A DNA stretch of 64,000 bases from Alphaproteobacteria bacterium US3C007. Its GTDB lineage: Bacteria; Pseudomonadota; Alphaproteobacteria; Rhodobacterales; Rhodobacteraceae. Both the position numbers and the translations under genes were made by a program. Positions 1 through 10,288 of the stretch are shown in pieces; positions within the stretch are counted from its first letter, which is position 1, and every line of letters starts with the position of its first letter. The stretch is from assembly GCA_034423775.1 (NCBI GenBank), contig CP139918.1, positions 2,356,001 through 2,420,000 on the forward strand, read 5' to 3'. The notes below the pieces were generated by a model. It was not told the origin of the DNA, searched no databases, and was given only the letters and a program-made list of their open reading frames with translations.

Positions 1-1178
1 TTGAAATCTTTATTATCTTCCCAAACCTTCATCGCGTTGCGTTGCACCAACCGATATGAATCTTCGCGGCTTACGCCGGCTTGCGTCAACGCCAAAAGCA
101 CCCGTTGGCTCATCACCAGACCGCGGAACTTATTCATATTGGCCAGCATGTTATCTGGATAGATCACCAATTTATCAATCACTTGTGTCAAGCGGTTCAG
201 GGCGAAATCTAAGGTGATCGTTGTGTCTGGTCCGATATTTCGTTCGACCGAGCTATGCGAAATATCACGTTCATGCCAAAGCGTTACGTTTTCCAGCGCG
301 GGCACCACGGCCATGCGCACCAGACGGGCCAACCCGGTGAGATTTTCCGTTAAAACAGGATTGCGTTTATGCGGCATTGCAGAGCTGCCTTTTTGCCCCT
401 TTGAGAAAAACTCTTCCGCTTCAAGCACTTCTGTGCGCTGCATATGGCGAATTTCAGTGGCGATGTTCTCGATGCTGCTGCCGACAACGCCCAAAGCGGC
501 AAAAAATGCTGCGTGGCGATCGCGCGGGATCACTTGCGTGCTGATCGGTTCTGGTGTCAGACCCAGCTTCGTGCAGACATGCTCTTCCACCTGCGGATCA
601 ATATTGGCAAATGTACCCACAGCGCCAGAGATTGCGCCCGTTGCAATTTCGGCGCGCGCGATGCGCAACCGCTCAAGGTTACGATCCATTTCAGCGTAGA
701 AGCGCGCAAAGGTCAGGCCCATCGTGGTAGGCTCGGCGTGGATGCCATGGCTACGCCCGATGCGGATGGTCATTTTATGCTCGTAAGCGCGCCGCTTCAG
801 GGCTGCAAGAAGCGCTTGAACATCCGCAATCAGAAGGTCTGCCGCGCGTACCAATTGAACGTTGAGACAGGTGTCCAACACATCTGAGCTGGTCATTCCT
901 TGATGTACGAAACGGGCTTCTTCAGATCCGATATGCTCTGCCAGATGGGTGAGAAATGCGATCACATCATGTTTCGTAACTGCTTCGATTTCATCAATAC
1001 GCGCGATATCAAATTCTACATCTTTGGCCCGCCAAACCGCATCCGCATTGGCTTGAGGGATCACTCCAATATCTGCCATAGCCTGACAGGCATGGGCTTC
1101 GATTTCATACCAGATGCGAAATTTGCTTTCGGGTGACCAGATGGCAACCATGTCTGGGCGGGAGTAACGAGGGATCAT
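1..1178 (-). CDS. purB: Adenylosuccinate lyase, 3' end cut by window edge
   Basis: Purine-pathway lyase of the fumarase/aspartase superfamily. It releases fumarate from SAICAR and from adenylosuccinate in the cytosol. Translating the minus strand from the ATG at 1178 gives MIPRYSRPDMVAIWSPESKF, a typical PurB beginning. The superfamily signature GSSAMPHKRNP lies near residues 262-272, and an earlier TSSDVLDT segment is also typical. About 392 codons are present; the family is usually about 430, so only the C-terminal end is missing. The frame is open to the first base, so the truncation comes from the window edge and not from decay. dddP lies upstream on the same strand, 120 bp away. Confidence 0.95.
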   Translation of the reverse strand, partial: MIPRYSRPDMVAIWSPESKFRIWYEIEAHACQAMADIGVIPQANADAVWRAKDVEFDIARIDEIEAVTKHDVIAFLTHLAEHIGSEEARFVHQGMTSSDVLDTCLNVQLVRAADLLIADVQALLAALKRRAYEHKMTIRIGRSHGIHAEPTTMGLTFARFYAEMDRNLERLRIARAEIATGAISGAVGTFANIDPQVEEHVCTKLGLTPEPISTQVIPRDRHAAFFAALGVVGSSIENIATEIRHMQRTEVLEAEEFFSKGQKGSSAMPHKRNPVLTENLTGLARLVRMAVVPALENVTLWHERDISHSSVERNIGPDTTITLDFALNRLTQVIDKLVIYPDNMLANMNKFRGLVMSQRVLLALTQAGVSREDSYRLVQRNAMKVWEDNKDF

Positions 1179-1298
1179 AAAATTTAGCCTTGCTTGAAGA
1201 AAAGATGGCTTCTTTTAGAGCTGCTTTCTTGTCGGGGCAAGGGGGCGGCTTTGCGCGCGAGGCGGGCCTTTAATGCGGGGCTCGGCCCGGTCTGTTGT

Positions 1299-2642
1299 CT
1301 AGGCTATGCCCATCAGTCTTGGGTCAAACGGGTAGGCCGATAGGTTCTCAAAGCCTTCAGGTGTGATCAAAACTTGATCTTCCAGCTTAATCGAAAAATC
1401 GCCCCCCTCGGGGCTGACCAAAGCTTCAACGCAAAGCACCATACCCGCTTCAAGTGGATAATCGTAAGCCCCTTCGACGAAGGTGTCAGCATAGGCAATC
1501 AAAGGCCATTCATCGCAAAGGCCGACACCATGCATCAGGCAGCTATATTTGCCCTTTTGATATTCTGGCGCCAGCTTATGGGCGTTCTTCGTTAGCGCTG
1601 GTATCATGACACCGGGTTTGAGCATTTGCATATTTTGCATGATATGCTCATGGGCGTGCTGCATAGCAGAAATCATATCTGGGCGCGGGTTCTGATCTCC
1701 GATCCACCATGTTCGGCTGATATCAACGCAGATCCCGTAGGATCCAATGAGATCTGTATCAAAGGCGAGAATTTCGTTATTTTGCACAATCCGTCCGCTG
1801 CATTCTTGAAACCAAGGATTGGTGCGCGGGCCCGATGTGAGCAAGCGCGTTTCAATCCACTCACCACCTCGCCGGATATTCTCAGCATGCAGCACCGCCC
1901 AGATATCATCCTCGCTCATTTGGCGCTGTGCCACCCCTGCGCGCGCGGTGTTTTCCATCACCGCGATAGCGGTTTCGCAGGAATGCGAGGCGCAGCGCAT
2001 TGCCAAAATTTCATCCGGACCTTTGATCGAGCGGGCTTTTTCGGTGAGCTCTTCACCTTCCATTATTTCAAAGCCCTGCGCCTCTAACGCGCGCAGCCCA
2101 TGCAGCATGATTTTATCCACCGCCAACCGGCGATTGCCACCCCCGTGTTGCTTGATCAATTGCCGTATTTCATTTGAAAAGGCATCGGCTGCGATATCAA
2201 CCTTATCGCCACGGTCAAAATAAAATAAATCAGCGCCAGCGCGCTGCTCGCGCACCAGCGGGTTAAACTCAGATAAAAACGGGGCGTTTTTGTAGTCCCA
2301 GATCACCATATAGCCATCTGCGCAAATCAACACAGCCCGAAACGGGTTATGGCTGTTCCAAAGCTGCATGTTGGTGCTGTCGGTTGCATAGCGAATGTTT
2401 AAGGGATCAAAGATCAGTAACCCGCCGTAATCACGATCCACGATATGCTGAGTGAGGCGGTTCCACCGATAGCGCCGCATGGCTTGCAGATCGGGCAGGA
2501 TCAATCCGGCCCGCTGCCATTCCTGATAGGCCAGTTGCGTCGGGCCGATTTCAACGCGATTTTGATCATTGGGCGTATTATCGCCCAAAACCGCCCCCCG
2601 CGCCGGATCAATTTTGCGCCCGTCTCGATAAACCTTTCCCAT
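1299..2642 (-). CDS. dddP: DMSP lyase DddP (M24 metallopeptidase fold)
   Basis: Cleaves dimethylsulfoniopropionate to dimethyl sulfide and acrylate; cytosolic, of the M24 'pita-bread' fold. With the ATG at 2642 the product is 447 residues. The iron ligands and catalytic residue reported for Ruegeria lacuscaerulensis DddP then fall at identical numbers: D295, D297, D307, H371, E406, E421 and catalytic D377, with Y366 also present. That numbering is from memory of the published structure. An upstream in-frame ATG at 2690 would add 16 residues, but it has no ribosome site, whereas GCGGGG precedes 2642. An ordinary M24 aminopeptidase is the alternative, but the long N-terminal region (RYATDSTNMQLWNSHNPFRA) is DddP-specific. 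It looks monocistronic, with no acrylate-utilisation gene beside it. Confidence 0.93.
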   Translation of the reverse strand: MGKVYRDGRKIDPARGAVLGDNTPNDQNRVEIGPTQLAYQEWQRAGLILPDLQAMRRYRWNRLTQHIVDRDYGGLLIFDPLNIRYATDSTNMQLWNSHNPFRAVLICADGYMVIWDYKNAPFLSEFNPLVREQRAGADLFYFDRGDKVDIAADAFSNEIRQLIKQHGGGNRRLAVDKIMLHGLRALEAQGFEIMEGEELTEKARSIKGPDEILAMRCASHSCETAIAVMENTARAGVAQRQMSEDDIWAVLHAENIRRGGEWIETRLLTSGPRTNPWFQECSGRIVQNNEILAFDTDLIGSYGICVDISRTWWIGDQNPRPDMISAMQHAHEHIMQNMQMLKPGVMIPALTKNAHKLAPEYQKGKYSCLMHGVGLCDEWPLIAYADTFVEGAYDYPLEAGMVLCVEALVSPEGGDFSIKLEDQVLITPEGFENLSAYPFDPRLMGIA

Positions 2643-2778
2643 TTGCAGCCCCGCGTAAATAAAACGAATGTCTGCATTACGTTGAATCATGGTTTGAAAT
2701 GGGTCAAAAACAATTACGACATCGCGTTTGTGCGTTTGCGACTTGCAGGGCGCGCAGTTTTGGCAAAAACTGTTCCTT

Positions 2779-3531
2779 ATGACTGAGATTTTACAAAATG
2801 AGTTGCCTTATGACGTGTCACATCACGGCGCCCTACCGGGGATTTCCCCTTTGGCGCCGGAGGCGTGGTTGATCGTGGATGAGGCTTATTCGGCCCAAAT
2901 CCAGCTGCGGGAAACTCTACTTAAACACCAGCGCGACAAAGTGTTGCGTTTAGCCCCAGAAGCTTTCGCGGCAGCGCAAGAATTGCTGGGGATGGCGCTT
3001 GGGTTTGCCACTGCCCATTTGGGATTTGAGAGACACAAAGATAGGATTATTTGCCCCGATGGTCGCTTGGTCTTGATCGATGATCAGGATCCGCTGGCCA
3101 CTTTGGCGCGCGCGTTGCAAAATGATTTTTGCCTTTTGCAGCCGCGCGGTGCAGAACATCTATTGACGGGGGCCATATTATGTTTTCCCGCCAGTTGGAC
3201 GCTTGCTGAAAAATTCATGCATCCTTTATCCAGGATCCATGTGCCCGTGCCGAGTTATGATGCCAATATAACAAAGCGCGTGCAGCGTTTGTTCAATGGA
3301 ATTCAAGTTGGCCGGCCGCTTTGGCGGTGCAATTACCTGCATTATGATGCGCCTGACCTGTTTCATCCACGCATGGAAGCCGATCCGCGCAGCGGCGTGT
3401 CAGAAGGCGCAGGCCCTTATATTCGCAGCGAACGCCAAACCTTATGCCGTTTGCCCAAAACTGGTGCCGTGGTGTTTGGCATTCATACGTTTGTTTTGCG
3501 AAATCAAACCTTTCAGGCAGATAAAGCGTAA
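2779..3531 (+). CDS. DUF3445 / haem-dependent oxidative N-demethylase alpha-like protein
   Basis: A 250-residue protein of the DUF3445 (HODM alpha-subunit-like) family, whose characterised members are haem proteins that oxidatively demethylate dimethylamine. The family pattern is visible: an N-terminal PYDVSHHG stretch, a central DPLATLARALQNDFCLL segment, LTGAILCFPASWTLAEK, a histidine-rich IHVPVPSY region, and a C-terminal IRSERQTLCRLPKTGAVVFGIHTF block. The ATG at 2779 is chosen because the longer frame needs a TTG and adds a cysteine-rich leader outside the family. No beta or gamma reductase subunits or transport genes adjoin it, so the substrate and electron donor are unknown. It is divergent from dddP across about 136 bp. 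Confidence 0.8.
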   Translation: MTEILQNELPYDVSHHGALPGISPLAPEAWLIVDEAYSAQIQLRETLLKHQRDKVLRLAPEAFAAAQELLGMALGFATAHLGFERHKDRIICPDGRLVLIDDQDPLATLARALQNDFCLLQPRGAEHLLTGAILCFPASWTLAEKFMHPLSRIHVPVPSYDANITKRVQRLFNGIQVGRPLWRCNYLHYDAPDLFHPRMEADPRSGVSEGAGPYIRSERQTLCRLPKTGAVVFGIHTFVLRNQTFQADKA

Positions 3532-3550
3532 GCGCGGTTTCATTCCGCTG

Positions 3551-3583
3551 AAAATAAAAAGGGCGCCAAAAAAGACGCCCTTC
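3551..3583 (-). terminator. Rho-independent terminator after glnA
   Basis: On the minus strand the stem AAGGGCG/CGCCCTT (3576-3582 with 3559-3565) encloses a T-rich loop and is followed by TTTTTATTTT. It lies just beyond the glnA stop. It could also slow plus-strand transcripts from the DUF3445 gene, though the plus-strand T tract is poor. Confidence 0.75.
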
Positions 3584-3605
3584 TTGACCTTATACACTCA
3601 TCATT

Positions 3606-5012
3606 TTAGCAGCTGTAATACATGCCGAATTCAACCGGATGCGGCGTGTGCTCATAGGTTTCGATCTCTTCCATCTTCAGCTCAATATAGCCGTCGATTT
3701 GATCTTTTGTGAACACGTCACCTGCCAATAAATAATCATGATCTGATTGCAGCTCTTCCATCGCTTCGCGCAAAGATCCGCACACTGTTGGAATATCGGC
3801 CAGCTCTTCTGCTGGAAGATCATACAGGTTCTTATCCATCGCTTCGCCCGGATGCGTTTTGTTTTTAATGCCGTCAAGGCCAGCCATCAGCAGGGCCGCA
3901 AAGCACAGATAAGGGTTGGCTGAAGGGTCGGGGAAGCGCGCTTCAACGCGTTTCGCCTTTGGCGATTCTGTCCATGGGATCCGAACGCAGCCAGAACGGT
4001 TTCTGGCCGAATAAGCGCGCAGAACTGGCGCCTCAAAGCCTGGAATTAACCGCTTATAGCTGTTGGTTGAGGGGTTCGTAAACGCATTCAAAGATTTGGC
4101 ATGCTTCAAAATACCGCCGATGAAATATAAGGCCTCATCGCTGAGATCTGCGTATTTGTCGCCTGCGAAGAGTGGCTTGCCGTCTTTCCAGATCGACATG
4201 TTGCAATGCATGCCAGTTCCGTTGTCGCCCGCGATGGGTTTCGGCATGAATGTGGCTGATTTGCCATAGGCTTGGGCCACATTGTGGATCACATATTTGT
4301 ATTTCTGCAGCTCGTCTGCCTGTTCTGTGAGGCTGCCAAAAATCAAGCCCAGCTCGTGCTGACAGCTGGCCACTTCGTGGTGATGCTTGTCAACTTTCAT
4401 GCCGAGGCGCTTCATTGTCGATAGCATTTCAGAGCGGATGTCTTGCCCGTCATCGATGGGATTGACGGGGAAATACCCGCCTTTAACGCCAGGGCGATGG
4501 CCTGAATTGCCCGCTTCATATTCAGAATCTGTGTTCCATGAGGCGTCTAGCGCATCGACTTCATACGATACTTTGTTGATTGAATTTGAAAACCGCACAT
4601 CATCAAATAGGAAAAACTCGGCTTCCGGTCCAAAATAAGCCACGTCACCAATTCCTGATGATTTCAGATAGGCTTCCGCTTTTTCTGCCGTGCCACGCGG
4701 GTCACGATCATACGCTTCCCCGGTATCGGGCTCAACCACAGAGCAGTGAACGCAAAGCGTTTTTTCTGCATAGAACGGGTCGACATACGCGCTGTTGGTA
4801 TCCATCATCAATTTCATATCTGAAGCTTCGATTGATTTCCATCCAGCGATCGAAGAGCCATCAAACATGAACCCTTCCTCAATGAAGTCCGCATCGACTT
4901 GATCCGACATCACAGTTACATGCTGCAGCTTGCCTCGCGGATCCGTAAATCGAATATCTACATATTCAATATCTTCATCTGCGATGGTTTTGAGAACGCT
5001 TTCAGTACTCAT
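3606..5012 (-). CDS. glnA: Glutamine synthetase type I
   Basis: Forms glutamine from glutamate, ammonia and ATP; the cytosolic dodecamer at the centre of nitrogen assimilation. The length of 468 residues is standard for GSI-beta. The beta-grasp domain ([21 protein letters not shown]) is followed by the catalytic domain with [19 protein letters not shown] and [11 protein letters not shown]. The adenylylation loop [10 protein letters not shown] places the target tyrosine at residue 397, as in enteric GlnA, so activity is probably tuned by GlnE and PII. It follows glnB by 29 bp on the same strand, the usual alphaproteobacterial glnBA pair. Confidence 0.98.
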   Translation of the reverse strand: MSTESVLKTIADEDIEYVDIRFTDPRGKLQHVTVMSDQVDADFIEEGFMFDGSSIAGWKSIEASDMKLMMDTNSAYVDPFYAEKTLCVHCSVVEPDTGEAYDRDPRGTAEKAEAYLKSSGIGDVAYFGPEAEFFLFDDVRFSNSINKVSYEVDALDASWNTDSEYEAGNSGHRPGVKGGYFPVNPIDDGQDIRSEMLSTMKRLGMKVDKHHHEVASCQHELGLIFGSLTEQADELQKYKYVIHNVAQAYGKSATFMPKPIAGDNGTGMHCNMSIWKDGKPLFAGDKYADLSDEALYFIGGILKHAKSLNAFTNPSTNSYKRLIPGFEAPVLRAYSARNRSGCVRIPWTESPKAKRVEARFPDPSANPYLCFAALLMAGLDGIKNKTHPGEAMDKNLYDLPAEELADIPTVCGSLREAMEELQSDHDYLLAGDVFTKDQIDGYIELKMEEIETYEHTPHPVEFGMYYSC

Positions 5013-5041
5013 TCCACTAATTCCTTTTGTCTTGAGTGGGT

Positions 5042-5752
<711 letters not shown>

Positions 5753-5837
5753 GCGGGTGTGGCGAAATTGGTAGACGCACTAGATTTAGGTTCTAGCGCC
5801 GCGAGGCGTGGGGGTTCAAGTCCCTCCACCCGCACCA
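5753..5837 (+). tRNA. tRNA-Leu, anticodon TAG
   Basis: An 85-nt class II tRNA. The acceptor arm GCGGGTG pairs with CACCCGC, the anticodon stem is CTAGA/TCTAG with loop TTTAGGT (anticodon TAG, reading CUN codons), and there is a long variable arm (CGCCGCGAGGCGT). The T-arm is GGGGG-TTCAAGT-CCCTC. Discriminator A and an encoded CCA are at 5834-5837. It lies 23 bp before tig, so it may be cut from a shared transcript. Confidence 0.95.
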
Positions 5838-5860
5838 AATATTAAAAGGACAAGATAGAT

Positions 5861-7192
5861 ATGCAGGTCACTGAGACCCTCAAAGAAGGCCTTAAACGCG
5901 AATATTCAATCGTGGTAAGCGCCGCTGAGCTTGATGCGAAGGTCAATGAGAAATTGGCAGAAGCGCAGCCCGAAGTTGAATTGAAGGGCTTTCGGAAGGG
6001 CAAAGTGCCGCTCGCGCTGCTGAAAAAGCAGTTTGGAAAGCGGTTGCTGGGCGAAGCGATGCAGGAAAGCATCGATGGCGCGATGAACCAGCATTTTGAT
6101 GATAGCGGTGAACGGCCGGCGCTTCAGCCTGACGTTAAAATGTCAAACGAAGATTGGAAAGAGGGCGACGATGTTCACGTCGACCTGAAATATGAAGCGC
6201 TTCCAACGATTCCCGAGCTTGAGTTCAAAACGGTTGAGCTTGAGCGTATGGTGGCGAAAGCCGATGCGGACAGCGTCGATGAGGCGTTGGGCAACCTGGC
6301 CGCATCATCGCAGAATTTTAAAGACCGTAGAAAAGGCTCGAAAGCCAAAGATGGCGATCAAGTGGTATTTGATTTCGTTGGTTCGGTGGATGGCGAAGAA
6401 TTTGAAGGTGGCTCTGCCGAAGATTATCCTTTGGTTTTGGGTTCAAACAGCTTCATCCCAGGGTTTGAAGATCAGCTTGTGGGCGCGAAAGCCGGTGAAG
6501 AACTAGACGTTAACGTGACGTTCCCGGGCGATTATGGCGCCGAGAATTTGGCTGGCAAAGACGCATTGTTCAAATGCGCAGTGAAATCGGTGCAAGAGCC
6601 GGTTGCTGCGGAAATAAACGACGAACTGGCCACTAAATTTGGAGCCGATGATCTAGAGGCGTTGAAGACCCAAGTGTCCGAGCGGCTCGAAAATGAATAT
6701 GCCGGCGCGGCTCGGGCTATTACCAAACGGGGCCTGCTGGACGCGCTTGATAAAATGGTAGATTTCGATTTGCCACCTTCCTTGGTCGAAGCCGAGGCAA
6801 AACAAATTGCGCATCAACTTTGGCATGAAGACAACCCTGAGGTCGAAGGGCACGATCATGACGAAGTCGAGGCCACTGCCGAACATAACACGCTTGCCGA
6901 ACGCCGGGTGCGTCTTGGCTTGCTGTTGGCCGATATCGGCATGAAAGCCAGCATCGAAGTGACCGATGCTGAAATGTCGCAAGCCATCATGCAACAGGCC
7001 CAACAATATCCGGGCCAAGAGCGGCAGTTTTTTGAATTTGTGCAACAAAACCAAGCTATGCAGCAACAGATGCGCGCGCCCATCTTTGAAGATAAAGTTG
7101 TGAATTATGTGTTTGAACTAGCAACAATTACTGAAAAGACGGTAACGAAGGATGCGTTGCAAGCGGCAGTCGAGGCGCTTGAGGACAACTGA
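5861..7192 (+). CDS. tig: Trigger factor, ribosome-bound chaperone and prolyl isomerase
   Basis: Binds ribosomal protein L23 at the exit tunnel and holds nascent chains. The 443 residues match the family. The N-terminal ribosome-binding domain contains the signature as [17 protein letters not shown] (residues about 43-59). The FKBP-type domain ([20 protein letters not shown], then [17 protein letters not shown]) spans about 160-245. The rest is the helical C-terminal arm, with a Gln-rich stretch near 380-395. The ribosome site is AAAGGACAAG before the ATG. A strong terminator follows at 7222. It is not followed by clpP as in many proteobacteria. Confidence 0.97.
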   Translation: MQVTETLKEGLKREYSIVVSAAELDAKVNEKLAEAQPEVELKGFRKGKVPLALLKKQFGKRLLGEAMQESIDGAMNQHFDDSGERPALQPDVKMSNEDWKEGDDVHVDLKYEALPTIPELEFKTVELERMVAKADADSVDEALGNLAASSQNFKDRRKGSKAKDGDQVVFDFVGSVDGEEFEGGSAEDYPLVLGSNSFIPGFEDQLVGAKAGEELDVNVTFPGDYGAENLAGKDALFKCAVKSVQEPVAAEINDELATKFGADDLEALKTQVSERLENEYAGAARAITKRGLLDALDKMVDFDLPPSLVEAEAKQIAHQLWHEDNPEVEGHDHDEVEATAEHNTLAERRVRLGLLLADIGMKASIEVTDAEMSQAIMQQAQQYPGQERQFFEFVQQNQAMQQQMRAPIFEDKVVNYVFELATITEKTVTKDALQAAVEALEDN

Positions 7193-7221
7193 TTTTTTCG
7201 ATTTTATCGATAATCTGTATC

Positions 7222-7256
7222 AAAGCCCACCCTATTAGCGGTGGGCTTTGTTTGTT
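7222..7256 (+). terminator. Rho-independent terminator after tig
   Basis: A perfect 10-bp stem AAAGCCCACC/GGTGGGCTTT (7222-7231 with 7240-7249), an 8-nt loop, then GTTTGTT. It sits 30 bp after the tig stop. Confidence 0.85.
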
Positions 7257-7348
7257 AAGAAGGCTGAAAAATTGGGTCGGCCTAAGTGTCCAAAAGCTGG
7301 ATGCGGGTGTTGGGGCCAAATGGCTGTAAGAGGTGGTAACGTAGAAGA

Positions 7349-8479
7349 ATGACGGATCGGTTTTCATATTCGGTTGCGGCAAGCGATGGCAAAGCGCGGA
7401 CGGGAAAAATTTCGACTCCGAGAGGCGAAATCCGCACGCCTGCCTTCATGCCAGTGGGCACGGCGGCCACGGTGAAGGCGATGATGCCGGAAAGCGTGGC
7501 GGCAACGGGGGCAGATATTCTGCTTGGCAATACCTATCATTTGATGCTGCGGCCGGGGGCCGAGCGGGTGGATGCTTTGGGGGGCTTGCACAATTTTATG
7601 AATTGGCAGCGCCCAATTCTTACCGATAGTGGCGGGTTTCAAGTGATGTCTTTGGCTGGTTTGCGCAAACTGACTGAGCGGGGCGTTACCTTCAAATCGC
7701 ATGTTGATGGATCCAAGCACGAGATTACTCCTGAACGCTCGATGGATATCCAACGCCTTTTGGGCAGCGATATTGTGATGTGTTTTGATGAATGCACGCC
7801 CTTTCCTGCGGACGAGAAAACCGCCTTAGACAGCATGCAATTGTCGATGCGCTGGGCGGCGCGTTCCAAAGAGGCATTCGGGGATCGCCCGGGGCATGCT
7901 TTATTTGGTATCCAGCAGGGCAGCGTGTTCCCTGAGCAGCGTGCAGAAAGCGCCGAAGCTTTAAAGGCCATTGGGTTTGATGGCTATGCGGTTGGCGGGC
8001 TCGCGGTTGGCGAAGGTCAAGAGGCGATGTTCTCGGTGCTTGATTATGCCCCTGATATGTTGCCGCAGGATAAGCCGCGCTATCTGATGGGGGTCGGCAA
8101 ACCGGATGATATTGTGGGCGCGGTGAAACGGGGCATCGATATGATGGATTGCGTATTGCCCTCGCGCTCAGGGCGCACGGGGCAAGCTTTTACCCGCCAA
8201 GGCGTGGTGAATATCAAAAACGCCCGTCATCAGGACGATCCGCGCCCGCTTGACAGCGCCTGCAGTTGCCCGGCCTGCAAGAATTACTCGCGGGCGTATC
8301 TTCATCATGTTTTTCGTTCGCAAGAAATGATTTCGGGGATGCTGCTCACCTGGCATAATCTGCAATATTATCAGGATTTGATGGCCGATATGCGTGCGGC
8401 TATTGCGGCTGGTCGTTTTGCGAGTTTTGAAGCCGAGTTCCATGCTCAGAGGGCGGCAGGAGATATTGCCCCTTTGTAA
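7349..8479 (+). CDS. tgt: Queuine tRNA-ribosyltransferase (tRNA-guanine transglycosylase)
   Basis: Exchanges guanine 34 for preQ1 in tRNAs with GUN anticodons, the committing step of queuosine formation on tRNA. The 376 residues form the TIM barrel of the bacterial enzyme. Visible motifs are LGNTYHL (residues 59-65), [14 protein letters not shown] with the catalytic Asp at 93, [19 protein letters not shown] and [15 protein letters not shown]. The zinc site reads [16 protein letters not shown] near the C-terminus. The ATG at 7349 gives the usual MTDRFSYSV beginning. No other queuosine genes are adjacent. Confidence 0.97.
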   Translation: MTDRFSYSVAASDGKARTGKISTPRGEIRTPAFMPVGTAATVKAMMPESVAATGADILLGNTYHLMLRPGAERVDALGGLHNFMNWQRPILTDSGGFQVMSLAGLRKLTERGVTFKSHVDGSKHEITPERSMDIQRLLGSDIVMCFDECTPFPADEKTALDSMQLSMRWAARSKEAFGDRPGHALFGIQQGSVFPEQRAESAEALKAIGFDGYAVGGLAVGEGQEAMFSVLDYAPDMLPQDKPRYLMGVGKPDDIVGAVKRGIDMMDCVLPSRSGRTGQAFTRQGVVNIKNARHQDDPRPLDSACSCPACKNYSRAYLHHVFRSQEMISGMLLTWHNLQYYQDLMADMRAAIAAGRFASFEAEFHAQRAAGDIAPL

Positions 8480-8509
8480 CCTGGCTTCGGCGCGCTTTGG
8501 ATCGGTTTT

Positions 8510-9358
8510 TTAAGCGTGCGCGGTTACGATATAAACCGTAGCGCCATAAGAAATTTTGCCGTCTTTCTGGCGCGCCGCGGATTGCGCCAGCATCGAGCGG
8601 AAGACTTCAGCGCGCGCAGCCTCCCCCAATTCGGCCGCAGTCATAATTCGCGTGGCAAAGCCGATCTGCATCAGCAGCTTGGCATCTTCTTCGGGGCTGT
8701 CTTTAGTGGTCACTTCTGTGGGTGTTTTTGCGATCTCAACCTGCTGAAAACTGGCCTCTTCAAGCAGGCCGCGCAGATAAGCAGCATCGCTGAACGCCAA
8801 AGGCCCAGGCGCGCGACCTGGGGCGATGAAAGGCTGATCTGTATGTTGCAACACGGCTTGCAATGGCGCGTAAAAAAATTCGTTTTCCTCCAAAGGTGCC
8901 CAGCAAACAAAGCGTAACCTGCCTGCAACGCGCAGTGCGGATTTGATGTTTTGAAAGGCTTTCACCGGGTTTTCGAAGAACATAACGCCAAATCGTGAGA
9001 TCACCGTATCAAGTTTTTGCACCGCAAAGCGATGCGCCTGCGCATCGGCCAAGACAAAGTTGATGTTCTTATGCTCCGCGCATTTCTGCGCGGCTAAATC
9101 TAAAAGCGGTTTTGAAATATCCAAGCCGGTAATCTGCACGCTTGGCGGTGCGCCTTTTGCAAGCGCAAGCGTGGTGGTGCCGCTGCCGCAGCCGATATCA
9201 AGAATCTTGCTGGATGGGTGAAGATCCAAATTTTCAAGAAGCAATTGACTGATGGTTTCCAGCCGCTCACTCATCAAACGGTCATTTTCCACCCAAGACA
9301 GGCCAGACGCTTCGTTCCAGAATTTCCCCTGATCTGGGTTTTCGCCAAAATCCGCCAT
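8510..9358 (-). CDS. Class I SAM-dependent methyltransferase, substrate unknown
   Basis: A 282-residue soluble protein with a Rossmann methyltransferase fold. Motif I is LDIGCGSG (residues 53-60), followed by ITGLDISKPLL, FVLADAQAHRF and the post-motif SRFGVMFFENPVKAFQNI. This ordering resembles small-molecule methyltransferases of the UbiE/Methyltransf_11/25 type. The C-terminal part (residues about 170-282) carries no motif that names a substrate. It is convergent with tgt, and the rhodanese operon ends 64 bp upstream of its start. It could be a separate transcript or the tail of that operon. Confidence 0.8.
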   Translation of the reverse strand: MADFGENPDQGKFWNEASGLSWVENDRLMSERLETISQLLLENLDLHPSSKILDIGCGSGTTTLALAKGAPPSVQITGLDISKPLLDLAAQKCAEHKNINFVLADAQAHRFAVQKLDTVISRFGVMFFENPVKAFQNIKSALRVAGRLRFVCWAPLEENEFFYAPLQAVLQHTDQPFIAPGRAPGPLAFSDAAYLRGLLEEASFQQVEIAKTPTEVTTKDSPEEDAKLLMQIGFATRIMTAAELGEAARAEVFRSMLAQSAARQKDGKISYGATVYIVTAHA

Positions 9359-9422
9359 TTACACGGCCTCGCTTTCGCTATGATTACTCTGGTTTACTAT
9401 AAGGCAGGCGCGGGGTGGCGCA

Positions 9423-9827
9423 TTACTTCTTTTCCACCGGCTCTATTGGCGCAGCGGCTTTTTGCCAGGCCGTGAAACCCCCAGCAATATGTGTGACTGG
9501 AGATAAGCCCATTTGCTGCGCGACCTGTGCGCTTAAGGCTGACCGCCAAGCGCTGGCACAATAAAACACATAGGTTTTATCTTGGTTGAACAGCTCTTTA
9601 TGGTAGGGGCTTTCTGGATCAATCCAGAACTCCAACATCCCGCGCGGGCAAGAAAAAGCATTTGGTATTTTTCCCGAGCGCTGCAGCTCGCGAATATCTC
9701 GTAAATCGATGAAGACGTGATCTTGGCTGTTTAATAGGCCGGCGGCCTCTTCAACGGATATACTGGGCACGACAGCGTTGGCTTCTGCGAGCAATTTTTT
9801 GATACCTTTGGTTATTTTTTGCGCCAT
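9423..9827 (-). CDS. Rhodanese-like sulfurtransferase
   Basis: A single-domain rhodanese of 134 residues. The fold is recognisable from ISVEEAAGLLNSQDHVFIDLRDIRE, the active-site loop CASAWRSA with a catalytic cysteine, and the closing HIAGGFTAWQKAAAP. Rhodaneses carry sulfur as a cysteine persulfide and are found in sulfide and thiosulfate handling. The ATG at 9827 (after TAGGAATTTAACC) is preferred to an upstream in-frame start at 9860, which would overlap the previous gene. Last gene of the four-gene operon, two bases after the CoA-binding protein gene. In this setting it probably takes over sulfide or persulfide sulfur (inference). Confidence 0.88.
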   Translation of the reverse strand: MAQKITKGIKKLLAEANAVVPSISVEEAAGLLNSQDHVFIDLRDIRELQRSGKIPNAFSCPRGMLEFWIDPESPYHKELFNQDKTYVFYCASAWRSALSAQVAQQMGLSPVTHIAGGFTAWQKAAAPIEPVEKK

Positions 9828-9829
9828 GG

Positions 9830-10288
9830 TTAAATTCCTAAATGCAGTTTGGGTTTCCAAAAGGGCCGGAAAAGTTCTATTTTTGGGCAGCGGTTCATTA
9901 CCACTTTCATCCCCGCCTCTTCGGCAAGTCGCGCGGCGTCATCATTGCGGACACCGATTTGTCCCCAAAGCACTTTGGCCTTGATGGCAATTGCTTCGCG
10001 GGCGATTCCCAATAAATCCTCGGGGCGACGAAACACTTCCACCATATCCACAGGGCGGTCAATTGCATCCAGTGATGGGTAAACTTTTAATCCGCGGATT
10101 TCTTCCAAACCGGGGCGCGGGTTGATGGGGATCATATCATAGCCGGTTTCGCTGAGCACCCTTAAGACGCCATAGCTGAACTTGGTTTTATCGGGGCTGG
10201 CTCCGACCATAGCGATGGTTTTAACCGAGGATAGGATGTCATTTAAATACGCATCCGGATAAGGGGCATCGTGGTCCATATAGGTCAT
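9830..10288 (-). CDS. CoA-binding domain protein (YccU-like)
   Basis: A stand-alone CoA-binding Rossmann domain of 152 residues. Typical segments are IAMVGASPDKTKFSYGVLRVL, YDMIPINPRPGLEEIRGLKVY, DMVEVFRRPEDLLGIAREAI and LWGQIGVRNDDAARLAEEAG, ending in VMNRCPKIELFRP. The family is related to the CoA-binding half of succinyl-CoA ligases but has no ligase domain; its biochemical role is poorly known. Its ATG overlaps the ferredoxin stop (ATGA) and GGAGAAAGCTCC precedes it, so translation is probably coupled to the upstream genes. A conserved cysteine (VMNRCPK) could carry a thiol adduct, but that is speculation. Confidence 0.85.
   Translation of the reverse strand: MTYMDHDAPYPDAYLNDILSSVKTIAMVGASPDKTKFSYGVLRVLSETGYDMIPINPRPGLEEIRGLKVYPSLDAIDRPVDMVEVFRRPEDLLGIAREAIAIKAKVLWGQIGVRNDDAARLAEEAGMKVVMNRCPKIELFRPFWKPKLHLGI

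Noticed and set aside
214-1136. Plus-strand frames across the first kilobase
   Set aside because: They are antisense to purB, whose conserved motifs are unambiguous on the minus strand.
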